Assembly (NCBI GenBank): GCA_963920665.1
Contig: OY987263.1
Span: 23,920,547 to 23,984,546, forward strand
Length of the DNA stretch: 64,000 nucleotides
Origin: Straminergon stramineum
Lineage: Eukaryota; Streptophyta; Bryopsida; Hypnales; Calliergonaceae
Reading direction: 5' to 3'
The notes beneath the pieces were generated by a model. It searched no databases. It saw only the letters and a program-made list of their open reading frames with translations, and had not been told where the DNA came from. Position numbers and translations under genes: made by a program. Below, one piece after another: positions 13,401-25,735 of this stretch. Positions within the stretch are counted from its first letter, which is position 1; every line of letters begins with the position of its first letter.

Positions 13401-16400
13401 TTTTGTTGTGTATGGAAGGGGTTAGACTTGGTATACATTTGACAAAAGCTCTTGGAATGGAGACGATGCGATATGCATTTTTGACGTCATTAGTGAGGTC
13501 AGTATCTATTATACTAATCTTGCAGTCTTTTCTTTGTATAGAGTAGTGCTATCCACTCTGAAGTCTCTAATTGGAAAGATTTAATTCGAGTGAGATATTG
13601 TGTCATCAAAATTTTAACTTCATGAGTGTTTTGCAGATTCACGTTTTTGCATGCACCTAGAGAGATGCGATCGAAGAACGTGGAGGCTTTAAAAACACTA
13701 CTATCTATGTGCCAGAATGAACCGGCAGCCCTACAAGACACCTGGAATGCCGTCTTAGAGTGTGTATCAAGGCTTGAGTTCATAATTTCTACTCCAGGCA
13801 TATCGTCTAGCTTAATGCTGGGTAGCAATCAGATATCACGGGATTCTTTGGTGCTCTCGTTGACGGAACTCACTGGGAAGCCCACAGAGCAAGTGTTTGT
13901 AAACAGTGTTCGACTTCCAAGTGATGTGATCGTGGAATTTTTTGCAGCCTTGTGCGGTGTCTCAGCCGAAGAGTTGAAGCAGTCTCCACCACGTGTTTTC
14001 AGTTTGACCAAGTTAGTGGAAATCAGTTACTACAATATGACACGAATTCGAATGGTAGAGTGACTTTTCTGAACATTATTATGATTCGTTGTACTTAAGT
14101 ATGTGAGTGGGTGGGGTTGATTTCTTTGAGAAGGCGTATTCTGGGTGACCTTTGGCAACGCCATGGTGAACATGTAGTCCCCATTGTCATGCGAATATGT
14201 GTGCCTGTATCTAACCTGCTATTAATCTTGTTTGTACTCACAAAAGCATGTCATTTCTTGCTTCAGGTTTGGGGCAGGATATGGGCAGTTCTTTCGCTTC
14301 ATTTTGTTGCGGCTGGAAGTCATTCTGAGGAGAAAATTGCAATGTATGCAATTGACTCCTTAAGACAACTTGCCATCAAGTATCTTGAGAGGTCGGAGTT
14401 GGCTAATTTCACCTTCCAGAATGATATTCTGAAGCCTTTTGTTGTCATAATGAGGAACAGCAAGAATCCAACAATTAGAGCTCTTATTGTTGACTGCATT
14501 GTACAGGTAATTACGCAAAGACTTCATGCATAATTCTGTCTATTTCTAGTAGTCCTTTTGAGTTACTTGCATTTTTCTTTGTTATGTCAACGGTTACCTT
14601 TTTATTTTCTATGGGTATTCTGTTGAAGGCTTTTCATGAAGCAATATAATCTTCTCTTCAGATGATCAAATCGAAAGTTGGGAGCATCAAGTCTGGCTGG
14701 CGAAGCGTGTTTATGATTTTTACTACTGCTGCATATGATAATGTGGAGTCCATATCCGATGTTGCTTTTGAAAATGTAGAGCAAGGTATTTTGCTTACCT
14801 TCTCTCATTCAGTGCTTGTGAGGACAATAATTTAGAGGAAGTAATTGTCCTTAGCAAAAATAACTTCATATCCTTCTCATCCTAAGCTTATTTTATGATA
14901 TCACGAAATGAACTTTATTTGCTTACAATTCTGCAAAACTGTCGCTTTATGATTGCAATTACAAGATTTCTTTGTATGGTTGTTAATTTTTTGCAATCCT
15001 GTGCAGTTATTTTGGAACATTTTGATCAGGTGGTTGGAGATTGCTTCATGGACTGTGTAAATTGTCTCATTGCATTTGCGAACAATAAAGTTAGTCTACA
15101 AACGAGTCTAAAAGCTATTGCTCTCCTTCGAATTTGTGAAGATCGCCTGGCAGATGTAAGTTGGATTGGACTTCCGCTTGGAAGCTGTGCATTCATCTTC
15201 ATTACTTGGTTATCAGATTCTACATAAGGTGTGTGCCATTTGGATTGCAACTGTTACTACAGCTGCAGTGTTCGCCGGGTGCAAACTGAAGATTGTCTGT
15301 TTTCTGTCAACGTTTTTGCAGGGCCAGATACCTGGGGGTGTTCTTAAAGTAGGAGATAATACAGATCAATCGGATCTTGAGGTCGCCGAGTACTACTGGT
15401 TCCCAATGCTTGCTGGGCTCTCAGATCTTACATCAGATCCACGAACTGAAGTCAGGAACTGTGCCTTGGAGGTTTTATTTGACCTGCTTAAGGAGCGTGG
15501 AAAGAATTTTTCTGGACGTTTCTGGGAAAGTGTCTTCCAGCGTGTTTTGTTCCCCATATTTGACTACGTTCGTCATGCTGGTAAAGATGGAGAGAAGCCG
15601 GCATCTGCTGATCAATGGCTCAGGGAAACGTGCATACATTCCCTGCAACTTTTATGTGATCTCTTCAGCGGTTTCTACAAGGTGCCTCTTCTGGGTTTCA
15701 AAGTGCAGACGCAGTACTTTTATTTACTTTCAATATCCTAATAACTATGGAAAATTACAGTCTAAAGCTTCGCTGCTGTAGTTCTTATGGACTTTGTTGA
15801 TCTGTTTGTTGCAGGAGGTTTCGTTCTTGTTGCCTGCATTGTTGGGTCTATTGCTGGACTGTGCAACTCGGCCAGATCAAACTTTGGCAGCTATTTCAAT
15901 GGGTGCTTTGGTACGACTTGCCGAAGTTGGTGGTCACCAATTCAATGAGCAGGACTGGACAACTTTACTGGACAGCATTCGGTAATATTCATATTCTTGT
16001 GTACTGTGTGAATTTCAAGGAAGCGCAGATGCTTCATGTGTCATCCGAATTTCCCTGATTTGCAACTGATTAATGTCTGCATATGCTGCTGATGTTGCTC
16101 ATGCTGCTGCTGTTACCCCCTTGGAGGAGATTTGGTTTTGGTTTTGTAGAGTCTTAGTCTTTAATCTATCCAACTTGTGCAAGTCGTGAAAACAGCCTTG
16201 TCATACCTGTACCAAGGATAAATTCATGAGATTAAACATCCTGGTATCCTGCTTGGCTTTTTTTTTTGCAGAGATGCGTGTTACACTACCCAACCGCTCG
16301 AGCTGCTGAACCCAGAGAGCATGTTAACCTTCGGAACAGATTATATTTCTGGCCCAAGGAAGCTTTCAGTTAATACTTCTCCATTAAGAGAAGCTCAGAC

Positions 16401-18498
16401 ACCATCTGGACAGTCTGAGGCACACTTAGAGCATCCAGACGCTCACGACAATGGAACAGTGGAAGGAACGCCTGGTAGCAATGGTGACTCTTCGAAGAAT
16501 CGACGGCTTAGTTTTGATTCTCTGGTAGATGATCGACTTGAAAGACTGAGCATTGCTGAATCTGAAGGTACTTACCCTTATTACTACGTGAAGATTACAT
16601 CTAGATGAGTTTGAGAATATTACTCAAAACAAGCTAGTTTAGGTTTACTTTTATTTATCATTTGCTAGTTTCTTGGATTGAAACCCCGAGCATCATGTTC
16701 TGCAGGTTCTGAAGCAACTGGTTCTCTCGCTTCTCTTGCTTCTCCGAGGGATGCCAAGGTGCCAAATCAGCCAACTGGACGGTCCTTTATGAGTAATGTG
16801 ATGGATGCTCTTTGGATAAAGAACTCGTTTAGGAGAAAGAGCATATCAGTTGAGCCCGTTTTGCAGAATTCTCACCAGGTAATCTATTTCTTGAATGCAG
16901 CATGTCCCAAATTATGTTGGCATAATTGAAGACCTCTGTTTGTCAACTTTTACTCTGAAATGGATGGGGGTTCATCATTGTGGTTGAAGTAGAGTATGTC
17001 GCTGTAGTAAGTATGGGCTGAATCTTAGTTAAAACAAAGAATCCTGGGTTCTGACGTTGGCAAGTCTAATCCAGTGTGTACTGACCAGTTCGACGTCTTT
17101 AATACCTGCCTCTGATTTGCTGAACCGGGGTGAGTATGATGTTATCCGACGTGGGCTGTCTCGAAATCCTAGGTGACACAATCAGTGTTTGAAATATGCA
17201 GGATCTTGATGTTGGTGAGCACGATCTCGATGGGAGTGAAATGGAAGGGTCTTTATTAAAGGCCGTGAGGACGAAATGTGTGATACAACTTTTGCTCTTA
17301 GGTGCTCTGGATAGTCTTCAAGTAAGGGCTCCTAGAGTCGGCTTCACCTTCTATCCTTAAATTGCTTGACACATGTTCCTTCTGTTGAGATCTCTTGAAT
17401 TATTCTTTAACATCTCATTGCGTTACGCAGAGGAATCATTGGCAGAGACTGCAACCACCGCATAAGCGACTGGTTATGGATACACTTCTATCGATGGTGG
17501 ATTTTGCTGCTTCTTACAACAGTGACTCCAACCTTCGAAATAGAATGCAGAATGTTGCTGGCGATAGGTATGCTGGTAACTAGACTTTCGGGGGCTGGGG
17601 GGTGGGTCACTCAATGATTTCGCTTATGATGGTTGAGATCCATCGAGATCTTCTTATCAATTGAGTTGTTTTTTTGCTACAGGCCTCCCCCAAATCTACT
17701 ACGTCAGGAGACAGAAGGCACTCAGATCTACCTTGCAGTGCTGAACAAAACTGCTATTGAGATTGGTGATGAGAATGTCAAACAAGTTGATGACCCTGAA
17801 ATTTCCGAGGTTCCGTTGAAGGGCGGGGACCATAAGCTACGAGAGGAGGCAGAGAGGCAGCTTGTGTCGTTTTGTGGCCACATTTTAAAAGAAGTTGCCA
17901 CGTTGCAACCTGGTGCAAGTGAGGCTGTGCAAGCTGATTTTCAACGTGCACTTGATCTGCGTTCTCCAGTCACTGTTCAGGTAGGGGGGATACATGTCGT
18001 TCATAAACTCCCCGTATGCGCTGCTTTTCTAGAGCTTCAGTTGGGTTTTAGCTCCCAGGACGATTGAAAACTGTTGGGAGGCTAATACATATTGGAATCT
18101 CTTGTACAGGTTTTGAATGCAATGAACAACATGGATACAGTGATGTTCAAAAAGCATTTACCAGAGTTCTATCCTTATTTTACCAAGCTGATCTGTAGTG
18201 ATCAGGTTTGAACTTCCCCCAGTTCTTTTGCTGAGTGTCAAGATGTCTCATTTTCTATATTTATACCTCTGATTTTTCTCACTGTAAGATTCACCTCAAG
18301 TAACCGCAATCTCAAATATCACGCCATGAACACAGGATATTTCACCATCTCATGGATCTTTTATTTTGGAATTTGCTGGTTTTATACTTCCTCGTACAAG
18401 ACCGTTCATGATCTTAATCCTCGACGTATGTGCAGATGGAAGTGCGGAAAGCATTGGGAGATCTGTTTAAGGTGCAACTTGTGGCTTTGCTACCTTGA
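4424..18498 (+). CDS. BIG5: BIG5/BEN1/MIN7-type brefeldin A-sensitive ARF guanine-nucleotide exchange factor
   Basis: Large Sec7-family ARF-GEF that loads GTP onto ARF GTPases at the TGN/early endosome for vesicle coat recruitment. Exons: 4424-4532, 5124-5184 (tentative), 5695-5956, 6739-6860, 7212-7270, 7710-7767, 7965-8052, 8303-8617, 8908-8966, 9140-9209, 9314-9382, 9675-9797, 10131-10184, 10503-10588, 10811-10907, 11079-11177, 11342-11569, 11857-11967, 12304-12488, 12623-12797, 13067-13497, 13637-14054, 14267-14506, 14662-14785, 15007-15155, 15322-15681, 15815-15981, 16272-16567, 16706-16878, 17202-17321, 17431-17567, 17683-17980, 18110-18205, 18436-18498. Phases agree throughout, giving about 1,833 aa, slightly longer than Arabidopsis BIG5. 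Order: DCB region, HUS box with NYDCDL near residue 525, Sec7 at about 635-835 with [12 protein letters not shown] carrying the catalytic Glu near 738, then HDS repeats. The N-terminus ([17 protein letters not shown]) and C-terminus resemble BIG5 rather than BIG1-4. The weak points are exon 2 and the transcript ends. Confidence 0.93.
8303..8617 (+). other. Long low-complexity exon of the BIG5-like gene
   Basis: This 105-codon exon is in frame, follows a clean polypyrimidine-AG and ends before GTTTGT. It encodes a Ser/Gly/Asn-rich, Pro/Thr-rich linker between the DCB and HUS regions, including the run [11 protein letters not shown]. The equivalent stretch of Arabidopsis BIG5 is shorter and not alignable as I know it, so this is probably a disordered, fast-evolving linker. 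Confidence 0.7.
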
Positions 18499-18752
18499 TT
18501 CTACGGGAGTAATTTCTCAGGGTGGTCTTCTCTAGATAGGTAGATAGGTAGATCCACTTATCCCTTTTGTAGATGGCACTTGTTGATTTAGAAGCATTAT
18601 TTTTGAGCTAACCATTGCTGAGCAAACTTTCACTGCATACCTGATCCATGGCATAGCTGGAGCCCATGCTCTGTGTCATCCACTGTTGTGCAGTTTATGT
18701 ACACTACGTTTCGTAACCCATGGACATGCTTGTCTGCTCATCACTTGGCGCA

Positions 18753-18758
18753 AATAAA
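18753..18758 (+). terminator. Candidate polyadenylation signal of the BIG5-like gene
   Basis: AATAAA lies 255 bases after the stop codon at 18496-18498, and is the clearest canonical signal I noticed just after it. Plant signals are loose, so only transcript 3' ends would confirm it. Confidence 0.3.
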
Positions 18759-19716
18759 AACAGCAGATTCCATTTTAGATTTCTAGTTTAATCAGTGTTG
18801 GTTCTCCTGTAACGTGGTATGGGCTTTGACGTTTTGGCCACTTGTGAGCGTGAGGTTCGCACCGGAATCCAGGATATTGCCAATGCATGCGGGAAGGATT
18901 TGTTAGACCATTCCGTGATGGTCGTGGTTTTATAATCCAGCCAGCGTGCCATCTACGTGAGTACCCAAAGTGGCAACATACTATATAAAGTATCCGCACC
19001 TATAAACACACTTTTTTTCAAAGCAGCAATTCTAAACACAATTCCAGTGCGAAAAGTATCATATCACAATGTTAGCAAATGAAAGCGGAGGTGAATGCGA
19101 TTGGTTCAAGAATTTTTAGAGTCCATATGGAAATGTTGTGAATTTTTAAAGTTTAGTTCATAGGAGTACTAGGCTACCCTTAATTGGACAATTTTGAAGT
19201 TCAAAATGCTTCAACTCATTGGTTGTGTCAAACCACTCTTCAACTTCCATTGGGTCCCTTTGAAACCTAGTGTTGAGTTGAACAAATGCTATGTCATATT
19301 TGGGTCTAAGAGCACCTCCAAACCAAATATATTTCTAATTAGTATTTGACAATATATGGACTAGAAATTTAGTCCTTTTGTAGAGGTTTGTCAAACTACA
19401 AGGGAGTTCAATTTAGAGGCCAATAGACATGGAAATAAGGAAATTGATCTAGAAAATTTATTGATTTCTTATAAAACTTGTCCTTATTGTATTCAAATGT
19501 CATTTTTGGACTTCATAGTTTAGATGCAATTTGTATCTTTGTATCACCTTAATCCAATTTTTGCATATTTGTAAAGGACTATGAATCAAAATGCAAGTAG
19601 TTCCATAATTTTTGGACACATTGTAAATTAGTTACAAATTTTCAAAGGTGCAAGGAGTAGGGTGCTAAAAGTGTCATGTAGGTGATGCCAAAATACATTG
19701 GATGCACATGTAGAAA

Positions 19717-19918
19717 TACTAGAAGAAAATTGCACTAATTTCAACAAAATCCAAGTGAAACAAAATGCAATTTTCTGCGAAAAAAGCAGAAATTGTGTTG
19801 GTTGTAACGCAGTTTCAGAAAAACACATTGCAACCAACACAATTTCTGCGTTTTTCGCAGAAAATTGCATTTTGCGTCACCTGGATTTTGTTGAAATCAG
19901 TGCAGTTTTTTTCTAGTG
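19717..19918. mobile_element. 202-bp foldback (hairpin) MITE, possibly CACTA-like
   Basis: Arms at about 19721-19804 and 19831-19914 are near-perfect inverted copies separated by a loop of roughly 26 bases. The right terminus is CTAGTG, so its complement begins CACTAG. The left terminus is TACTAG, one base off. AAA flanks both sides (19714-19716 and 19919-19921). A CACTA-type end with a 3-bp duplication fits the CACTA superfamily, but AAA in AT-rich DNA is weak evidence. Confidence 0.6.
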
Positions 19919-19929
19919 AAATCACACTA

Positions 19930-20412
19930 AGGTAGGAGGCTCATAAATGGAGCATCTAAGGGATAATGGCCCTCTATAGGAAAATCAATAGAGCATAGCA
20001 TTTTTCACACATTTTGGATAGAAAGAGAAAAGAGAAATAGTTTATTGACAATTTAAATTATAATTTTTTTACATAGAATGAATTAACTATGAATTTTCAT
20101 AGTGAAAGGTACATAGGTCGCTATCGGTGCTTATACACTAGACCAATCTTAATCAAAACAAGTCTTTGAATGGAGTACTTCAAACTTAGGAAGTTTCTAG
20201 AATTTTGGTCCTTAGAGAAGGATTCACATCATGCTTTCAATTATTTTAGCCTTACATGAATGTATATTTTTCTCAAAGGGCTTTAAGAACACATTTAAAA
20301 AACAAAAAGTGCATTGAAGAAACTATGATCCATTTTTTAAATTCTCCACACTATTCATGACAATTCTACTTCACGATTGTAAATGCCCACTCACAATTTG
20401 AGCTTCCTACCT
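19930..20412. mobile_element. TA-flanked MITE with AGGTAG termini (483 bp)
   Basis: The left end AGGTAGGAGGCTCA (from 19930) and the complement of the right end, AGGTAGGAAGCTCA, match at 13 of 14 bases. TA lies immediately outside both ends (19928-19929 and 20413-20414). TA duplication and short inverted termini point to Tc1/mariner-type mobilisation. It shares the AGGTAG start with the elements at 28191-28585 and 48471-48887. No coding capacity is visible. Confidence 0.6.
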
Positions 20413-21331
20413 TACTAGTATTGAAACATGACATAAATTAGAGGTTGAAACAACGTAAAGTTTACCAAAAACCAACCACTTGTGAAATTGCCACCTCCAC
20501 AATGCTATAAATAGAGTTGCACACTTTTCGAACTGGCCCTTAACTACACCTCATAATTGTCCTTATAATGCACATCATTTTCAATACCCTCCTTGTTGAG
20601 TTTCCCTTCAAAAATAGTGGTCGATTTTGAGGAGTGCTCCATTTTTAAGTATAGTTACCTTAAGGGCCGTTCCCACTTGGCGTTTGCAAACACCGTGAGC
20701 TTTAAAGATAAAACTTCATCATTAAAAGAAAATCATTTTTTTTCCTGGCAGTCCAGGTTCGGAATCTGGTGATAGTTTCTTACTATGGCGCAGTTCCCAC
20801 ATGCTTGGTACTTAACGTGAAGGACCTCACGTACCCCGACGCAGCCAATCACCAATTTTGATCCGATGGTCAAAAATAGTCTAAATATCAAACTTTAAAT
20901 GAATTAAAAAATAAGCATATCACCATCCCAAATCTATGGACAAGGAATTGTAGTGGGCATTAAAATAGTAGGAATCATTTCACTACAATTCATTGTCAAA
21001 ACATGTGATTAATTCAAGAGGTGGAGAGATTGTTTTTATAATGAAATTCATTGTCCATCATGAATCTCCGAAGGGTATGGGACAATTTGAAGATGAGAAC
21101 TTGACCACTCATTGTCAAAACGCAGGAATTGTGTGCAATATAGAACTTCAAACCTCATGTAGGTATAGTAGAATAACTTTTTTCAAGAAACTTAGAACTA
21201 AGAAAAATTGGTAAATCAAAATAACTTTCATCTCCAAAAATCCATTCAAGATTCTAAGCCTCCAATCAAAATTTTGGGACAAAGTTCAAAAAGGGGTTGG
21301 GACAAACCCCTAAAGTTTCATTGCATATTAA

Positions 21332-22143
21332 CCCCAAAATGACCCTGCAATTTCTCGAACTGAGGCCCCCTACTAGAGAGGCAAACACATTTACTTCTTT
21401 AATAAATAATTAAAGCCTACCTACTCAAATGTAACTGTACAAATCACAAGTATACCCTACAAGGATCATGCGAAAAAATTCTGGGGCCCAAATGATTTGT
21501 CACGATGCATTAGATTCTCAAGACATTGAAGGTACATGGTTGTGGAATCACGCATTTATTGTCCCTCCAAGTGCTTCGGCGGGTGTTGCAAGATGAATAT
21601 GTCATTCCTCGAAGTGCGATTTCTTTTGTAAGAAAGAAGAGAAGATACACATGATCGATGTCCCAAAAAATATCCTAAAGGGATAACACATGTTCAGTGG
21701 AGGATCACCGAACAATAGGGTATTCAACATGCACATTTCAAGAATGTAGATTCCTTTTTTTTGATGAAAAATGTACTTCTCGACAGAGGAAGATCCCCAC
21801 GGTGGAAATGACATACGAAAACTTATAAAGCTATAGAATTTTGTTTCACAAGAATCTGATGGTGCATTTGAGAAAAAATCCATTTTGAATCCGAACAAGT
21901 TCTAAAGCCAAAATCCGCATTGGCACTTGCTTTCACATTGCCAAACTGGGGAGTCTACTTACATTGTAAGCCTTAGAAAATTGAGGCCACGTCAGAATTG
22001 AAATCGGAAAATTTCACCCTTTTGGAAACTTTTCGCTCTCCAATATCGTAGTTAACCATTTTATGAAGTATCACATTGATTTCCCATTACTCAACTTTGA
22101 AAATTAACTAAGGACAGATTATGTCCCCGAGGACATTTTGGGG
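21332..22143. mobile_element. TTAA-flanked inverted-repeat element B (812 bp)
   Basis: The ends are CCCCAAAATG (21332-21341) and the exact complement CATTTTGGGG (22134-22143). TTAA abuts both sides (21328-21331 and 22144-22147). No long frame resembling a transposase exists inside. The right-hand TTAA is also the left-hand TTAA of element C, so the two elements are adjacent with one shared target site. Confidence 0.6.
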
Positions 22144-22147
22144 TTAA

Positions 22148-22777
22148 CTCCTCAATGCCCAAGGTCTTTTTTGAGTTTCTTGAAACTTGCTCTAAATCGA
22201 ACTAAAAGCCAACATTTTCATAAGTTCTATCAATTTTTTTAATTGGAACCATACAAATTCAAACCTAACATGTTAAGTTTCAAATGGGAAAAGAAAAGTT
22301 AAAAATATCACTTATGAATTGAAAAATTGTAATGTTTGATCATAGGGGTGTTCAAACTATGAAACTAATTTGAAGTCTTTCAATCCTCTTTTTGCATGTC
22401 AAATCTAAGAAATTGGTCACTAAAAAAATATGGGGGTTAAAGGGTGGAACATGCAAAACCCCAATGAATTTATAGCTTCTTAAAATTTGTTCTTTTATTT
22501 TTCTTAAATGATTTTTTCATGTGACTTTTTTGTAAGATCTAGTGTCTTTAAGAGCCCTTGATACTAGAAAATCAAGATTTGCAATGGACACCCTTGCACA
22601 AAATCTTGAATAGAAAATTCATAATGATTCATTTTCATAATTTTATTTTTGATGCTAAAACTAAATTTCGAAAATAATTTCAAAATAAAAAATACTAAAA
22701 ATAGGAATTTAGTTAGTTTATATTTAACTTCAAAGTTTTGTTGACAAGAGAATTCGGTACCTCAAGCATTTTAAGGA
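22148..22777 (+). mobile_element. TTAA-flanked element C (630 bp), copy of the 630-bp family
   Basis: Homologous along its whole length, in the same orientation, to element D at 60317-60947. Shared blocks include CAACATTTTCATAAGTT, TTTTTGCATGTCAA and CTTGCACAAAATCTTGAATAG. TTAA precedes it (22144-22147, shared with element B) and follows it (22778-22781). The homology stops at these TTAA sites in both copies, which fixes the borders. It is non-coding. Confidence 0.65.
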
Positions 22778-25318
22778 TTAAAGTAGGTATCTCCTTGAGC
22801 ACCACTTCTTGCTACTCTACCTAATTACTATTATTATTAGAAGAGTCTAATTTTTGTATTTTCTTCTTGGGAAGTGAAAGGAGCTTCCAACACACCAAGG
22901 AATGCAACATTTGAATATTGTATGCAAAAGTCATGATGGGTCAAATCTTTTTTTGATAGAGGTTATAAAATTGTTCTTCAATGTAGGTACATATTGATTT
23001 TGAAGATGTACACTAAGTGATGATGGTCTTGGGTTAGTGGTGCATATAGGGTATCTAGGTTATAGTTGCATTCCACAATGAAAAAAAACACAAACATTTG
23101 GGACACCCAAAATGTGTTGGATCCATTAACTTACTATAAGCTTATTGCAAATTGATTTTGTAATATATTTGAACCATTTTTTTCATTTCCATATTGGGAC
23201 CATGCTACACTAAAAAAATATTTAGTGTCATCCATACCTAGCTATTTACTAAAGGTTGTAATTTTCTACAGAAGATGAATATTTTTACCAAGAATGTAGA
23301 TATCAATACAATTCAAAGAAAAAAAAATTCTACAAACATAGTTGGTAGAAGTATTTGTCAAACGCAAAAGTTTATATCATTTTAAAATCTATTTGTTGTG
23401 GTGACAATGAATACAATTATTAATGTAGTGAAAGAGAGAATATAGTTTTTGAAAAAAATTATTCAAATTGAAGCAAGAAGCCCATTGTGAATTGTTTGGT
23501 CATTGTACATAGATATAGTTATTTGATTCACAATTTTTGTACGCATGAGAATGAAAAATTCAGATTAATTTCACATGCATTTCAATCAACTCATTTTTTG
23601 AAAAAAAAATGATACATTATAGGGTGGTCAAAGTAAAAACATATAGCTTCCCATTGTGGGTTGGAGGGAGGGACTATTCTTGTCTTTGGGGATTCTAATG
23701 TGTCTCTTACTTCCTTACATGGTTCCATTGGAAATCCAAAAGCACCCTTGGTAGAATGAAACAAAGAATGAGCCTTTAGCCATGTGTAGTGTACCCATTG
23801 AATTCATGAAATGATGACTGTCTAATCCAACTCTAAAACTTTAAGTCCCAATTGTAAATTCAATGCAATAAAAACTACATTAGAATACAATAAAGTTGAA
23901 TTTGATCTAAAACTAGAGCTTTGAATTGAACTCCAATCTCAATAGTGGATGTACTTACATTAGTCAATCTACAAAGCTAATTCAAGGGGAAGTCGGGCTA
24001 CATACATGACATGTGTCCATGAGAACTTGTTTCTCTTCAATGTTGTTATTCATGCTACACTATTGTAATATTCATTGCATATTAGATCATTTTTGACAAA
24101 GTACCTTGTTCAAAAATCTCCTCTTTCTAGGATTAAATTTTTTGAAGAAGTGCACTTTGTGGATGAAATAATGAAAAGTATTTCACTTGTTGCACAAAGC
24201 CAAAGAAAATGTTTCTTCCAACCCTTCTTTGAATTTTGTCTCTAACTTTTTATTGGAGGATCGGAATCTCAAACGTATTTTTGGAGATGAAAGTTAACTT
24301 GATTTCCCAACTTTTCTTAGTTCAAATTTTCTTGAAAAAAGTTATTTTACTATGCCTAAACGAGGTTTGAAGTTCTACATTGAACACAATTCCTGCATTT
24401 GACTTAATTAGGTATGAGCAATTGAGCATCTACTAATCTTAATTTACATATCCCACATGGATTGTTTTACTTCCCATCACCCCACTTGTATAAAGAGATT
24501 ACCTACACACCCTTTCACTCATCCTTCAATAGATCCTTACTAATGATTAGGATGTGAGAACCGAAAAGTAATGGACCGCTTTAATTTTTTCTACTGGGGT
24601 CCTTGCTAATTTTGGCTATGGGTTGCCAACGTTCTGATGTAATGGGCCCTTGACCGGGCATACAAGTAAGAGCGGCTGTGAGCACACGGAATCTTCATTT
24701 TCTGAAGATTTTTAAGGTGTGATTACGAACTACTGTCACTGTGGTGGGCCAACGACATAGAGGTGTTAACAATAGACCGCCCAGCCCCCGTTTGCGTCAC
24801 AGACACGCTCTAGAAGGCGACAGCCAAGAATCAACCCGGAGAGGCAATCGGCGTGGAATTGTGAAAATCCACCGTTTGAGGTGCTAGGGAGATTAGGGGC
24901 GATGCTGAATCTGCCAAAAGACACCGTAGAAGTTGGGTACAAAAGTAGATTATAGTATGCGATCAACTTCGAGGGCAAAAAGTCAGGTGATGTTTTCAAG
25001 GGGTCGAAGGAAGATTCAAGCAAAAAGCCACGACCTCGAGATTGCTGCCGGAACAAACTTATGAGGGTTCATACGAGACCCTTGTAGTAAGACGTTGCTG
25101 CAAGAATTGGCTTGAAATCTGTGAAAGCAACCAATTCTGTGTGGCCGAAAGCCACGCATCGGGACAAAGTCCGCGTCAGGTGACCGGAACTGACCGGAAG
25201 ATAAACGTGGCCGATACAGGGTACTCCCGGTTTCCGCTGCGTCCGCATGCAGTGCCCGTCAATCCCTGGTCGACTCTGGGAAGCCTTTTGATTGCAAATG
25301 CCCCTAACAGCAAACAAT

Positions 25319-25628
25319 CTCGCACACCCAGCGACTCAGAGCAAACAATCTCGGACGCCCAACAACTCACAACAAACGATCTCGCACACCCAGCGACTCA
25401 GAGCAAACAATGTCGGACGCCCAACAACTCACAACAAACGATCTCGCACACCCAGCGACTCAGAGCAAACAATGTCGGACGCCCAACAACTCGCAACAAA
25501 CAATCTCGCACACCCAGCGACTCACAACAAACAATCTCGGACGCCCAACAACTCACAACAAACAATCTCGCACACCCAGCGACTCATAGCAAACAATCTC
25601 GCATGCCCAGAGACTAACAAATATAATT
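25319..25628 (+). repeat. Minisatellite: ten 31-bp monomers in an A/B 62-bp higher-order pattern
   Basis: Two monomer types, starting CTCGCACACCCAGCGACTCA and CTCGGACGCCCAACAACTCA and both ending in CAAAC(A/G)AT, mostly alternate. The effective period is therefore 62 bp, and the last monomers are degenerate. As 31 is not a multiple of 3, each frame cycles through the array, so long open frames across it are a by-product of composition. The array is far richer in G+C than the flanking DNA. Confidence 0.85.
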
Positions 25629-25651
25629 ACCGCATTCTGGATTGAAATGAA

Positions 25652-25735
25652 TGGGAGCGCTCTCACGTCGATGTGATCTCGACTGCCAAATCGTGGGAGC
25701 GCTCTCACGTCGATGTCATCTCGACTGCCAAGTAG
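25652..25735 (+). repeat. Two tandem 42-bp repeats with a palindromic core
   Basis: TGGGAGCGCTCTCACGTCGA begins both units (25652 and 25694), which differ at only a few positions. Each contains the palindrome GAGCGCTC. They follow the 31-bp array and sit about 70 bp inside the right inverted terminus of the possible large element, so they may be subterminal repeats. Confidence 0.75.

Larger units (their letters stand above)
21120..24400. repeat. Inverted repeat pair, ~180-bp arms 3 kb apart
   Basis: The left arm (about 21120-21296) and right arm (about 24222-24400, reverse-complemented) share blocks such as GAACTTCAAACCTC and CTTTCATCTCCAAAAAT in the same order with small changes. Elements B and C lie between the arms. 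This may be internal structure of the larger element, or two oppositely oriented copies of a dispersed repeat. Confidence 0.6.

Noticed and set aside
20750..20775. GGTTCGGAATCT resembling a tRNA B box
   Set aside because: No A box at the right distance and no cloverleaf can be drawn. It lies just inside the left terminus of the putative large element.
25042..25617. 191-codon open frame, with a second overlapping frame at 25292-25645
   Set aside because: Both run through the 31-bp minisatellite, which keeps every frame open because its period is not a multiple of three. The upstream part has no domain. I treat this as repeat-driven, not a gene.
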